This document shows positions 31,196 through 39,114 of a stretch of 64,000 nucleotides of DNA, piece after piece. The DNA is from Streptantibioticus parmotrematis (GTDB lineage: Bacteria > Actinomycetota > Actinomycetes > Streptomycetales > Streptomycetaceae). The translations under genes were made by a program, and so were the position numbers. Within the stretch, counting starts at the first letter, position 1, and each line of letters opens with the position of its first letter. Below the pieces are notes generated by a model. It ran no database searches and was not told where the DNA came from. It saw only the letters and a program-made list of their open reading frames with translations. The DNA is taken from NCBI RefSeq assembly GCF_019890615.1, contig NZ_JAINVZ010000005.1, forward strand, positions 62,001 through 126,000, in the 5' to 3' direction.

Positions 31196-31699
31196 CTAGT
31201 CGCGGGGCTTGTTGGCGCACACCTTCTCTGGGTCGATCGGTCCGCCGCACGGGCTGTGAACGCAGTTCGCGGCGACGGTGACGAGTTCCCGGCCCGGAGC
31301 GCCCCAAAGGTCACCGTCAGGGGTGTAGCCAGCTTGGGCGATTAGGGCGACGGTGTTGTCCATGACTTCCGGGTCGTGGCGGCTCGGGTCGGGCCGCTCG
31401 GGGAAGTGGTGGACGAAGCCGCCGAGCCGGTCGCACAGGGCCGCGTACACGGCCGTGTGCAGGATCAGGGCGTGCCAGCCTTCGTCTACGGCGCGGGACG
31501 GCTGAAGGTACTGGTCGTGGTTCGTGGCGCATGCGGCCACGAACTTGAGGGCCTCGTCGAGGACGCGTCCGGCGATCCTTTGGCTCATGCCGGGGTTGTT
31601 GTCGAGGATCGTGGCACGGACGGCATCGGCTGCGGCCGGGGTGAGCAGGTCACGGATGTTCGCCGGGATCGGCTCGGAGCCCGTTCCGGGTACGCTCAT
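31196..31699 (-). CDS. Glycine-rich-domain-like (GRDP-type) protein
   Basis: 167 residues from the ATG at 31699 (GGGAG 6 bases upstream). The central segment VDEGWHALILHTAVYAALCD with a following HHFPE is the signature of the domain annotated as glycine-rich-domain-containing in actinobacteria. The protein ends with a Cys/His-containing tail that may bind metal. The biochemical role is unknown. A hairpin upstream separates it from the next gene, so it probably has its own promoter. Confidence 0.65.
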   Translation of the reverse strand: MSVPGTGSEPIPANIRDLLTPAAADAVRATILDNNPGMSQRIAGRVLDEALKFVAACATNHDQYLQPSRAVDEGWHALILHTAVYAALCDRLGGFVHHFPERPDPSRHDPEVMDNTVALIAQAGYTPDGDLWGAPGRELVTVAANCVHSPCGGPIDPEKVCANKPRD

Positions 31700-31725
31700 T
31701 TCGATCTCCCTTGGTGGAGGTTGGG

Positions 31726-31770
31726 CCACCCCGGACGCTGTTGCTTGCAGGCCACTGGCGTCCGGGGTGG
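31726..31770 (-). terminator. Hairpin after the CxxC micro-protein gene
   Basis: Perfect 13-bp arms at 31726-31738 and 31758-31770 with a 19-base loop, between the end of the gene at 31824 and the start of the gene at 31699. Confidence 0.65.
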
Positions 31771-31823
31771 TGCTGGGCCCGTCCCGGCGAACAGGTGATG
31801 AGCAGGCCGGCCGGGACGGGGGT

Positions 31824-32030
31824 CTATGGGGCGTGGCCGATGCGGGGCAGGTCGCGCTCGCGGATCGTCTGCCATGCGACGGCGGTCACGTGCGCGGGGC
31901 AGGCGCGGCAGCCGAACGCGGGGACGTGAACGCCGTCAGGGAGCATCACCGGGCCGACCCAGATGACGGACACACCTGTGCGCCGGCAGCCGAGCCAGCA
32001 CCGCCTTAACGTCCAATCGGCGGCGCTCAT
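31824..32030 (-). CDS. 68-residue putative metal-binding protein
   Basis: The ATG at 32030 overlaps the stop of the upstream gene (ATGA), so the pair is coupled. Two cysteine pairs (C-W-L-G-C near residue 11 and C-R-A-C near residue 41) suggest a zinc ribbon. No family is recognised. Confidence 0.6.
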   Translation of the reverse strand: MSAADWTLRRCWLGCRRTGVSVIWVGPVMLPDGVHVPAFGCRACPAHVTAVAWQTIRERDLPRIGHAP

Positions 32031-32458
32031 GGGATGACCGGGGCGCCGTTGAGCCTGGCGCGTTCGATCCACGTCTCGTCCGGGCGGCGCCGCTCGCCGT
32101 GCGCGGTCTCTACCCAGGCGCCCAGCAGCAGAACGCGGCGGGTGAGCAGCCCGCGGGCTGCCGGATTGCGGGAGAGCCGGTCCCAGTCCGGTACGAGGAC
32201 GACGCGGTCGACACCGGTTCCGGTGGCCTCGATGGTGCGGAGCATCGCGTCGAACGCCGGACGCCGGTCGTCGCTGAGGGCGTCGTCGCCGACATCGAGC
32301 CAACGGCCGCCACCCGTCCAGCCCTTCGCCTCCAGGTACGCGGTGCAGGCGTCCAAGCGGGCGCTCAACATGCCCGTCGCGGTGGTTGCGTGACGGTCAT
32401 AGACGAACACGATGGGCGGCTGATTCGACGGGTGGACCTGGTGCGCTCCGGCGCTCAC
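32027..32458 (-). CDS. Resolvase-domain-like protein without catalytic Ser or DNA-binding part
   Basis: 143 residues from a GTG at 32458 with GGGAGG 8 bases upstream. The fold pattern follows a serine-recombinase N-terminal domain: VYDR opening, then helix, and VVLVPDWDRLSRN. The usual Y-x-R-x-S opening reads Y-D-R-H-A, so the nucleophilic serine is absent, and the protein ends without a helix-turn-helix. It may be a decayed or repurposed recombinase fragment. It is divergent from the XRE regulator at 32574. Confidence 0.6.
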   Translation of the reverse strand: MSAGAHQVHPSNQPPIVFVYDRHATTATGMLSARLDACTAYLEAKGWTGGGRWLDVGDDALSDDRRPAFDAMLRTIEATGTGVDRVVLVPDWDRLSRNPAARGLLTRRVLLLGAWVETAHGERRRPDETWIERARLNGAPVIP

Positions 32459-32573
32459 GACCCACACCTCCCGTTACGCTGAGTCTCTGGTTCGTTGCAG
32501 TACGACCGTAGAAATTCGAGGGCAACGCCAGAAGTGACCGCGAGTACGGGTAGCCGCACCCAGGGGGCTTCAC

Positions 32574-33686
32574 ATGCCGACCACAACGGGAACAACCCGG
32601 ACCACCGGTCAGGGAAAGAGAAACCGCCCCCGATCCGGCGTCGTCTCCGGCTATGTCTTCCGCCTCATACGCGAACGCCTCGACCTCACCCAGGAGGGTC
32701 TCGCCGAACGCTTCGGCGTCGCCGCTGACACTGTGGCCGGCTGGGAATCAGGACGTCGGCCGCTAACCGCCGTACCGGCCGGCCAGATGCTCGTACACCG
32801 CCACCGGTTGCTGCGGCTCGGGACAACCCCTGCGCTACTGCTCGCCCTTGAAAGGGCCATGGAAGCAGACGTCCTTCTCGCGAGCGCCTTAGAAGACCAG
32901 GCGCCCACGCCGGAGGCCGACCCCTTCGGGGCGTGGGTGATGCAGCGTGACCTCGTCGAGGTGCTCGCATGGCCGCTGAGTAGCCAGCCACCCGAGTTCG
33001 TCCGTGCCCTACCGCCTGCGCCCCGCTCACGCCGCGGCCCCGTCGCTGCCGGTCCAGAGCTTCCCGCAACAGCCCGTGCCCAGTTCTTCGACCGGATGCG
33101 CAGCACGGCAGAGCGGGCGCGCACACCTGATCACTTTCTCCTGCGGCGCCAAGCCCTGTACTTGTCGGGCTACGACCGCCGAGAAGATGCCGCCGAGTGG
33201 CTCGCCCACCAGCAGCAAGCCACTCGCGGCGGCAGTTGGCTCACGGATTGGCTCACCGCCCGCTCTGTCGCCTCCGTGGCCACCCGCCACGGAGACCGGG
33301 AACGCCTGGAACACTTCGTCCGCAGTCATGTTGGCGACGACCAGGCCGAAGCCGCCAACCTCAACTACTGGGCCTACTGGGTTGGCGAAGCGCCGACCAT
33401 CGAGGCCACCGACCACTTCATGGGCGCTGGACGTCCCGGGGCCTGGGGCGGGTCCAAACTGCTGGACCACCTCATCACGCGACTCGCCCCGCACCACGGC
33501 TACGCCGACCTCTACGTACACACACTGTGGGCGCTGCTCGCGGCCCGCCCTGGCTTGCTCCGTACCGGAGCGCCTCCACACCTGCGGGACCGCCTGGAAG
33601 TGATGTTGGATAGTCGGGAAGTCTCGGCGCCAGCACGTCGGGAACTCGACAGCATTCGGTACGCGATCCGACTGGCCGAGGCATGA
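32574..33686 (+). CDS. XRE-family regulator with long C-terminal domain
   Basis: 370 residues. A helix-turn-helix at about 27-65 (VFRLIRERLDLTQEGLAERF, then TVAGWESGRRPL) is followed by about 300 mostly helical residues with several Trp- and His-rich stretches, the typical layout of large streptomycete XRE proteins. The ligand or partner is unknown. Its stop overlaps the start of the HD-domain gene (ATGA), so the two are co-translated; they may form a regulator-enzyme pair. Confidence 0.8.
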   Translation: MPTTTGTTRTTGQGKRNRPRSGVVSGYVFRLIRERLDLTQEGLAERFGVAADTVAGWESGRRPLTAVPAGQMLVHRHRLLRLGTTPALLLALERAMEADVLLASALEDQAPTPEADPFGAWVMQRDLVEVLAWPLSSQPPEFVRALPPAPRSRRGPVAAGPELPATARAQFFDRMRSTAERARTPDHFLLRRQALYLSGYDRREDAAEWLAHQQQATRGGSWLTDWLTARSVASVATRHGDRERLEHFVRSHVGDDQAEAANLNYWAYWVGEAPTIEATDHFMGAGRPGAWGGSKLLDHLITRLAPHHGYADLYVHTLWALLAARPGLLRTGAPPHLRDRLEVMLDSREVSAPARRELDSIRYAIRLAEA

Positions 33687-34288
33687 AGGAAGAGGCAGCA
33701 GTGGGCGATGATGTGACGGCAGTGGCGCACTTCCTGTTCGAGACAGGAACGCTCAAGCAGGCCCGGCGTACCGGCTGGTGGATGGCCGGGGTGCGGGATC
33801 CCGAAAGCGTCGCCGAGCACTCGTGGCGCACTTCCGTGCTGGCCTCAGTGATCGCGACGCTGGAGGGCGCTGACGCTGCGCGCGCCGCCCACCTGGCGGT
33901 GTGGCACGACTCCCAGGAAACCCGTACAGGCGACGTCAACCATCTGGGCAAGAAGTACGCGCCGGCCGCCGATCCGGAGGCGGTGACCGCTGACCAGACT
34001 GCGGGGATGCCGGACGTGCTCGCGCGGGCGGTCCGTGCCGCGGTGGCCGAGTACGAGGCAAAGGAGACACCGGAAGCGGTCTGCGCCCGGGACGCGGACA
34101 AGCTGGAGTGTCTGCTGCAGGGCATCGAGTACCGGGCGCAGGGATACGCGAGCGCCCAGCGCTGGATCGACAACAGTCTCGGCAGGCTGACAACCGGCAC
34201 GGCCAAACGGCTCGCCGACGAGTTGCTGTCCATGGGCCCGCTCGACTGGCTGAGCAGCGCCATGGGGGAGAAGCCGGTCGGCAGCTGA
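33683..34288 (+). CDS. HD-domain phosphohydrolase, HDDC2/YfbR-like
   Basis: 201 residues from the ATG at 33683; an in-frame GTG at 33701 with a better-spaced GGAAGAGG is an alternative. Metal-ligand motifs are R-D-P-E-S-V-A-E-H-S near residue 40 and H-D-S-Q-E-T-R-T-G-D near residue 75, with the distal D-x-D-K-L-E segment near residue 136. This is the pattern of HD-type 5'-nucleotidases of the HDDC2 group, which act on deoxynucleoside monophosphates. The substrate is not fixed by sequence. Confidence 0.8.
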   Translation: MKEEAAVGDDVTAVAHFLFETGTLKQARRTGWWMAGVRDPESVAEHSWRTSVLASVIATLEGADAARAAHLAVWHDSQETRTGDVNHLGKKYAPAADPEAVTADQTAGMPDVLARAVRAAVAEYEAKETPEAVCARDADKLECLLQGIEYRAQGYASAQRWIDNSLGRLTTGTAKRLADELLSMGPLDWLSSAMGEKPVGS

Positions 34289-34307
34289 TCAGACACGCGA
34301 AGAGGGA

Positions 34308-34973
34308 ATGCGCGACGACATGGACCACGGGCCGGACGGGAGCCTCGTGTCGTACGTCGAGCGGGGTCTGGTCGCGCCGTGCCGGGCGCTGGTACTGGGC
34401 TGCGGAACCGGGCGCGACGCACTCCGTCTGGCATCCCACGGCTTCGTCGTGGACGCGGTCGACCCGTCGGCGACAGCCGTGGCATCGGCCGCGGAGCGCG
34501 CACGCGAGACGGGGGTCGCGGTGCGGTTCCACCACGGCGACGTGTTCGCGCTCGGCACCGACGCCCTGGCGGGCCCGTACGAGCTGGTCCACGACTCGGG
34601 GTGCTTCGGCCGGCTGCCGCCGTGGCGGCGCATCGCCTATCGCGCCCTGCGCGACCGCGTCCTGGCGCCGGGCGGACACCTGGCTCTCACCTGCCCGGCG
34701 GCCGACGCGACGGCACCGCTCCTCGGGGAGAGCGGGGGCAGGGTGGTCCAGGACGACAGCGGTGAGGCATGCCGGGAGGACGGTCGAGCCTTCGAGGAGG
34801 CTGGGGGCGGGGCCACCGCGCAGGAGGTCGAGGCCTGCACGGCGGCGACGCTGCGGCTGATCTTCCTCGACCTCACGGAGGTCGAGTTGCGCCGTGTGCC
34901 CGCCGCACCGCCCGGGTCCGCGCACTTCGGCAGCCCGTCCCTGTGGGCGGCGCTGTTCCGCCGCGACGTGTGA
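34308..34973 (+). CDS. Class I SAM-dependent methyltransferase
   Basis: 221 residues; the ATG at 34308 directly abuts a GAGGGA, so the ATG at 34320 may be the real start. Motif I reads VLGCGTGRDALRLASHG with the acidic D-A-V-D of motif II. The length and the short H-D-S-G-C-F motif III-like segment fit TehB/thiopurine-type small-molecule methyltransferases. Substrate unknown. It lies 20 bases after the HD gene and could be read from the same transcript. Confidence 0.82.
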   Translation: MRDDMDHGPDGSLVSYVERGLVAPCRALVLGCGTGRDALRLASHGFVVDAVDPSATAVASAAERARETGVAVRFHHGDVFALGTDALAGPYELVHDSGCFGRLPPWRRIAYRALRDRVLAPGGHLALTCPAADATAPLLGESGGRVVQDDSGEACREDGRAFEEAGGGATAQEVEACTAATLRLIFLDLTEVELRRVPAAPPGSAHFGSPSLWAALFRRDV

Positions 34974-35014
34974 CGACGGGGTCGGCGGCTCGTCGACCGC
35001 GCGGGAAAACGCAC

Positions 35015-35056
35015 CAGGGTGTCCGGGCCACCGCGTACGGCGGCCCGGACACCCTG
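35015..35056. terminator. Hairpin between convergent methyltransferase and DUF5997 genes
   Basis: Perfect 15-bp arms 35015-35029 and 35042-35056 with a 12-base loop. It lies between two convergent genes and ends 11 bases before the DUF5997 stop. Confidence 0.75.
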
Positions 35057-35066
35057 GGCACGGACG

Positions 35067-35465
35067 TCAGGACTGGTCGGCGCCGCCGTCGCGCTGGGCC
35101 TGCTTCTCCTTGAGGCGTGTGGCTTCCTTGCGGACCTCTTCCTGGGTGGCCCGCTCGCGCTTGAGCCACTCGGGCTGCTCGTCCTTGAGCGCCTCGATCT
35201 GGTCCGTGGTGAGCGGCTCGGTCACACCACCGCGGGCGAGGCCGGAGATGGAGATCCCCAGCTTGGCGGCGACCACCGGGCGGGGGTGCGGGCCGTTGCG
35301 CCGCAGCTCGCGCAGCCACTCCGGCGGGTCGGCCTGCAGCGCGTTCAGCTCGTCGCGCGAGACCACGCCCTCACGGAACGCGGCGGGGGTGGCCTCCAGG
35401 TACACCCCCAGCTTCTTCGCCGCGGTCGCGGGCTTCATGGTCTGGGGGGTCTTGTGCGACGTCAT
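35067..35465 (-). CDS. DUF5997 family protein
   Basis: 132 residues, recognised by its conserved opening (K-P-A-T-A-A-K-K-L-G-V-Y-L-E-A) and the central N-G-P-H-P-R-P-V-V-A segment. It is helical and highly charged, ending in a Glu/Lys-rich tail. The function is unknown; it may bind nucleic acid or a protein. The gene is divergent from a LysR-like substrate-binding protein, a pairing I recall from other streptomycetes. A TATCCT-type -10 candidate sits 7 bases before the ATG, suggesting a leaderless transcript. Confidence 0.78.
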   Translation of the reverse strand: MTSHKTPQTMKPATAAKKLGVYLEATPAAFREGVVSRDELNALQADPPEWLRELRRNGPHPRPVVAAKLGISISGLARGGVTEPLTTDQIEALKDEQPEWLKRERATQEEVRKEATRLKEKQAQRDGGADQS

Positions 35466-35523
35466 GGTGTCAAGGATATCGACTGCGTACGGCCCCTTCG
35501 ACCACGCCCGGTAACCTGTCCTG

Positions 35524-36360
35524 GTGACGGATTCCGAGACAGCCCCTTCGTTCCGCCTCGGCTACGTGCCCGGTGTCACGCCCGGCAAGTGGGTGCGGAT
35601 CTGGCAGGAGCGGCTGCCCGACGTCCCGCTGGACCTCGTGGCGGTGACCTCCGTCGAGGCGCCCGACGCGGTGCGGCGCGCTGAGGTCGACGCGGCCCTG
35701 CTGAGGGTCCCGTCGGACCGGGCGGGGCTGAGTGTGATCCCCCTCTACACCGAGACCACCGTCGTCGTGATCCCGAAGGACCACCTCGTGGCCGCGGCCG
35801 ACGAGGTGACCGCCGAGGACCTGGCCGACGAGGTGGTCTTCCACCCGCTGGACGAGACGCTGGAATGGGACCGCCGCCCGGGCCGCCCTGCCGTCGAGCG
35901 CCCCGCCACCACGGCGGACGCCGTCGAACTCGTGGCGGCGGGCGTGGGCGTCCTCGTCGCCCCGCAGTCCCTCGCCCGTCTGCACCACCGCCGGGACCTC
36001 ACGTACCGCACGGTGACGGACGCACCGCAGTCGCGCGTCGGCCTGTCCTGGCCGGAGGGCGAGACCACGGACATGGTGGACGACTTCATCGGCATCGTGC
36101 GCGGCAGGACGGCGAACAGCACACGCGGCCGCCGCGCCGCCGCCCAACCGGAGACCAAGCGTACGGGTACCGCGACGGGGGCCACGAAGAAGTCCGGTTC
36201 CGAGAAGGCCGGGGCCGCGAAGAAGTCCGGCGACGCGCGGCGCGGGCGGGCCTCCGGGACGTCGGGCGGATCGCACGGCAAGGCCGTCCGCAACCGCACC
36301 GGCGGCACCAAGGGCGGCGCCCAGAGCGGTCGGCGGGGCAAGCCCCGCCGCAGGTCGTGA
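35524..36360 (+). CDS. LysR-type substrate-binding domain protein without HTH
   Basis: 278 residues from a GTG at 35524. Residues about 8-200 follow the LysR effector-binding fold (FRLGYVPGVTPGKW, then AALLRVP, TTVVVIPKDH, GVGVLVAPQSL). There is no N-terminal helix-turn-helix. The C-terminal 75 residues are a Lys/Arg/Gly/Ser-rich tail likely to bind nucleic acid. TAACCT at 35512-35517 lies 6 bases before the start, a leaderless-type promoter. It probably works with the divergent DUF5997 protein; the effector is unknown. Confidence 0.78.
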   Translation: MTDSETAPSFRLGYVPGVTPGKWVRIWQERLPDVPLDLVAVTSVEAPDAVRRAEVDAALLRVPSDRAGLSVIPLYTETTVVVIPKDHLVAAADEVTAEDLADEVVFHPLDETLEWDRRPGRPAVERPATTADAVELVAAGVGVLVAPQSLARLHHRRDLTYRTVTDAPQSRVGLSWPEGETTDMVDDFIGIVRGRTANSTRGRRAAAQPETKRTGTATGATKKSGSEKAGAAKKSGDARRGRASGTSGGSHGKAVRNRTGGTKGGAQSGRRGKPRRRS

Positions 36361-36441
36361 CGCCACGCCCGCGTCGACGCCCGTGACCGGACACCGCCGG
36401 CCGTCACCACGGCTCAGCCGGCGGTCGGCCGCCACCACGAC

Positions 36442-37383
36442 TCAGCCGACCGCCGCCGCCAGCACCGCCGCCACCTCGGCGATCAGCGGTTCGTCGGCCT
36501 GGGCCTTCGGGTCGTGCTTCGTGGACAGCACGGAGAGCACCACGGATGTCCCGTCCGGTGTCCAGGCGAGGCCGACGTCGTTGGCCGTGCCGTAGTCACC
36601 GGTGCCGGTCTTGTCGGCCATACGCCAGTCCCGGGGCAGTCCGGCCCGGAAGCGGTTGCCGCTCGTGGTGTCGGCGAGCATCCATCCGGTCAGAAGCTTC
36701 CGGTGGGTGGGCGAGAGTACGTCGCCCAGGACGAGTCGGGCGTACGTGCGCGCGACGGCCGCCGGACTCGTGGTGTCCGTGACACGCCACGGCTCGGCCG
36801 AGTTGAGGGTGGGCTCCCACCGGTCCAGCCGCGTCGTGATGTCCCCGATCGAGCGGCAGAAGCGCGTCACGGCCTGCGGGCAGCCGAGTTGACGCACAAT
36901 CAGGTTGGATGCGGCGTTGTCGCTGTACTCGATGGCGGCGGCGCACAGCTGCCCGACCGTCATGCCGTGCGCGAGGTGATCCGGCGTCCCGGTGACGGGC
37001 GCGTACCCCGAATCCGTGGTGTCCTTCGCCGTGTACGTGATGCGCTCGGCCAGCAGGCCACCGCCCGCGTCCAGGTTCCTGAGCAGGGCGGCGACCGAGA
37101 TCACCTTGTGCGCCGAGCAGATGGGGAACAGCTCGGAGGCGCGATACACCACGGTCCGGCCGGTGGCGGTGTTGCGCGCGAACACGCCGAGACGGGCCGA
37201 GTGCTGTGATTCGAGGTCGCGCAGTCGCGCTTCGACACCGTTGTCCGAACGGCGGATGCCACCGGCTGAAGACGCGTCGCGGCCTTCCGCGTCGGCGGCC
37301 TGAGCCGAGGAGCCCGGCCAGGCGGCCAGGGCTGCTCCCGCACCGAGAGCGAGCAGGGTACGGCGGCTGGGGTTGTCCGGCAT
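36442..37383 (-). CDS. Class A beta-lactamase, Tat-exported
   Basis: 313 residues from the ATG at 37383 with GGAGGA just upstream. A twin-arginine signal (SRRTLLALGAGAAL, cleavage near A-Q-A at 27-29) fits Tat export. All class A motifs are intact: S90-A-H-K93, S154-D-N156, the general-base Glu190 in RWEPTLN, and K258-T-G260. It should hydrolyse penicillins and perhaps some cephalosporins in the periplasm-like space, as chromosomal Streptomyces enzymes do. No blaI/blaR-type regulator is adjacent, so expression is probably constitutive. Confidence 0.92.
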   Translation of the reverse strand: MPDNPSRRTLLALGAGAALAAWPGSSAQAADAEGRDASSAGGIRRSDNGVEARLRDLESQHSARLGVFARNTATGRTVVYRASELFPICSAHKVISVAALLRNLDAGGGLLAERITYTAKDTTDSGYAPVTGTPDHLAHGMTVGQLCAAAIEYSDNAASNLIVRQLGCPQAVTRFCRSIGDITTRLDRWEPTLNSAEPWRVTDTTSPAAVARTYARLVLGDVLSPTHRKLLTGWMLADTTSGNRFRAGLPRDWRMADKTGTGDYGTANDVGLAWTPDGTSVVLSVLSTKHDPKAQADEPLIAEVAAVLAAAVG

Positions 37384-37543
37384 GGCGTCCTCCATGGCTC
37401 GGTGACTGGGCGTCAGCGCGTCCACTGATCCCTTCGACCATGCCAGACAACGTGATCAGCCGTCGCGTCGACCGCGCGTGCGGACCGCCACCGTCACCTC
37501 CCGTCGCCCGGTTGTGCGCCCTTCGGAGCCACTCGCTCCCGTC

Positions 37544-38374
37544 TCACGGCTTGCGTGCGAACACCCAGCGGTTGGCGGCCAGGGCGTCGTCAGGTTGGGG
37601 GCGGGGGCCGCGACCGTGGCGGCGGGTGAAGTCGAACGGCGTGCACACCGCGGTGACCCAGCCCCGGTCCGCGAGGTCGGCCGCGGAGTCGGGACGGGGC
37701 TCGCCGTCGAAGAGCGCGAGGAGTTCCACCCCGATCTGCCGCTTCGTCTCCGTGTAGACCGGGCTCTCGCGGACCTCGGGCCGCTCGATGCCGAGTTTCA
37801 CCTCGTACGCGAACGAACTGCCCGCGGCGCTCAAGTCGTCGACACAGGACATCAGTTGGCGTTCCGACGCGCTGGGGAGGTAGAGCAGCAGGCCTTCCGC
37901 CAGCCATGCGGCAGAGGCCGACGGGTCGAATCCGGCGCGGGTCAGCGCCGCCGTCCAGTCGCCCCGCAGGTCCGCCGCGATCGGCGTGCGGACCGCTCTC
38001 GCCGTGGCGTCCAGCCCGTCGAGGACGTCGTGCTTGAACGCCAGCACTTCCGGCGTGTCGATCTCGAAGACCGTGCATCCCGCGGGCCAGTCGAGCCGGA
38101 ACGCCCGTGTGTCGAGTCCCGCCCCGAGCAGCACCACCTGCCGCACACCGTCGTGCGCCGTCGCGAGGAGGAAGTCGTCCAGCGCCCGGGTGCGCAGGGC
38201 GAAGTACCGTCCGAGCCGGCCCCACAACGGGTCGGCCTCCCCGCCCGGCACCTGCTCGGGCCGCACCGGCCAGTGCGTGGACACGCGGGCGGCACGGACG
38301 AAGTGTTCCGCGAACTCGTCGCGTGCCAGGGCGTCGTGGCGGTGGGTCTCGATGGCCCGGGCGGCCGCCACCAT
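37544..38374 (-). CDS. O-methyltransferase of the leucine-carboxymethyltransferase (LCMT) family
   Basis: 276 residues. The start ATG at 38374 shares its A with the stop of the isochorismatase-like gene (TGATG), so it is coupled. Family motifs: RTRALDDF, VVLLGAGLDTRAFRL, VFEIDTPEVLAFK, and AEGLLLYLP. Actinobacterial members methylate hydroxyl or carboxyl groups of secondary metabolites; several are known from polyketide pathways. The N-terminus begins shorter than usual, because the family's G-V-G-x-T-A-L stretch is encoded just upstream but has no start codon. Last gene of a four-gene operon. Confidence 0.85.
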   Translation of the reverse strand: MVAAARAIETHRHDALARDEFAEHFVRAARVSTHWPVRPEQVPGGEADPLWGRLGRYFALRTRALDDFLLATAHDGVRQVVLLGAGLDTRAFRLDWPAGCTVFEIDTPEVLAFKHDVLDGLDATARAVRTPIAADLRGDWTAALTRAGFDPSASAAWLAEGLLLYLPSASERQLMSCVDDLSAAGSSFAYEVKLGIERPEVRESPVYTETKRQIGVELLALFDGEPRPDSAADLADRGWVTAVCTPFDFTRRHGRGPRPQPDDALAANRWVFARKP

Positions 38375-39114
38375 CAAGGCGGTGAGCCCGACGCCCTCCT
38401 CGACGCCCGCGCCGCGTCGGTCTCCGGGCTTGTCCGCGCCGCGTTCGTCCGCCGTGTCGTGCCGTCGGTGCGCTCCGGCGTCGCGGTGTGCCGTGCCGAC
38501 CACATGTCCTCCCCGGATGCGGGTCCCGACCACGATTCCGGCCGGTCGTGCGTCGTGACGTGGGCGCCGTAGACGAGGCGCATGAAGCGCAGGATCTCCT
38601 CGTCCGGCAGGTGCAGGCTCGCGGTGCAGTCCGTCAGCACCGTGACGTGGTAGCCCTTCTGGAACGCCGTCCGCGCGGTGGAGTCCACGCAGACGTCGGT
38701 GTAGAGACCGGCGAACACCAGGCGTTCCACGCCGAGTTGGGTGAGGGCCGGCTCGAAGCCGTCGCTCAGGAACGCGTCGAAGCACGCCCGTTTGGTGAAG
38801 ACCATCTCGCCGGGCGCGGGCGCCACCTGATGGAACGCGGCCCCCCACGAACCGTCGAGGCACTTCGGGCGCTTGCCCAGCGCGCGGTCGCGCTGCCGCC
38901 AGCTCGCGCCCTGGTACGCCACGTCGCCCAGGAACCGCACGAAGACGACCTGCGTGCCGTGGCGTCGTGCCACGTCGACCGCGCGCACGACGTTCGCCGT
39001 CACGATGGCGAGCCGCGCCGGATCGCCGCGATAGCGGGAACCGGCGACCGGGCCCGCGCAGAAGTCGTTCTGCATGTCGACGACGATCAGCGCGGTCCCG
39101 GTCCCGGTCGTCAT
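38374..39114 (-). CDS. Isochorismatase-like cysteine hydrolase
   Basis: 246 residues; its ATG at 39114 overlaps the stop of the dehydrogenase-like gene (ATGA). The catalytic triad of the superfamily is visible: Asp in VVDMQNDFC, Lys in the FTKRACFDAF segment, and Cys in YTDVCVDSTARTAF. Such enzymes hydrolyse isochorismate, nicotinamide, ureidoacrylate or carbamoyl-type amides. A Thr/Arg-rich tail of about 45 residues beyond the normal end looks like read-through of an out-of-frame start of the next gene. Substrate unknown; context suggests a step in a small metabolite pathway. Confidence 0.85.
   Translation of the reverse strand: MTTGTGTALIVVDMQNDFCAGPVAGSRYRGDPARLAIVTANVVRAVDVARRHGTQVVFVRFLGDVAYQGASWRQRDRALGKRPKCLDGSWGAAFHQVAPAPGEMVFTKRACFDAFLSDGFEPALTQLGVERLVFAGLYTDVCVDSTARTAFQKGYHVTVLTDCTASLHLPDEEILRFMRLVYGAHVTTHDRPESWSGPASGEDMWSARHTATPERTDGTTRRTNAARTSPETDAARASRRASGSPP

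Noticed and set aside
26930-34300. A complete integrative element with att sites
   Set aside because: No tRNA, integrase, or flanking direct repeat could be identified; only a phage remnant and accessory genes are supported.
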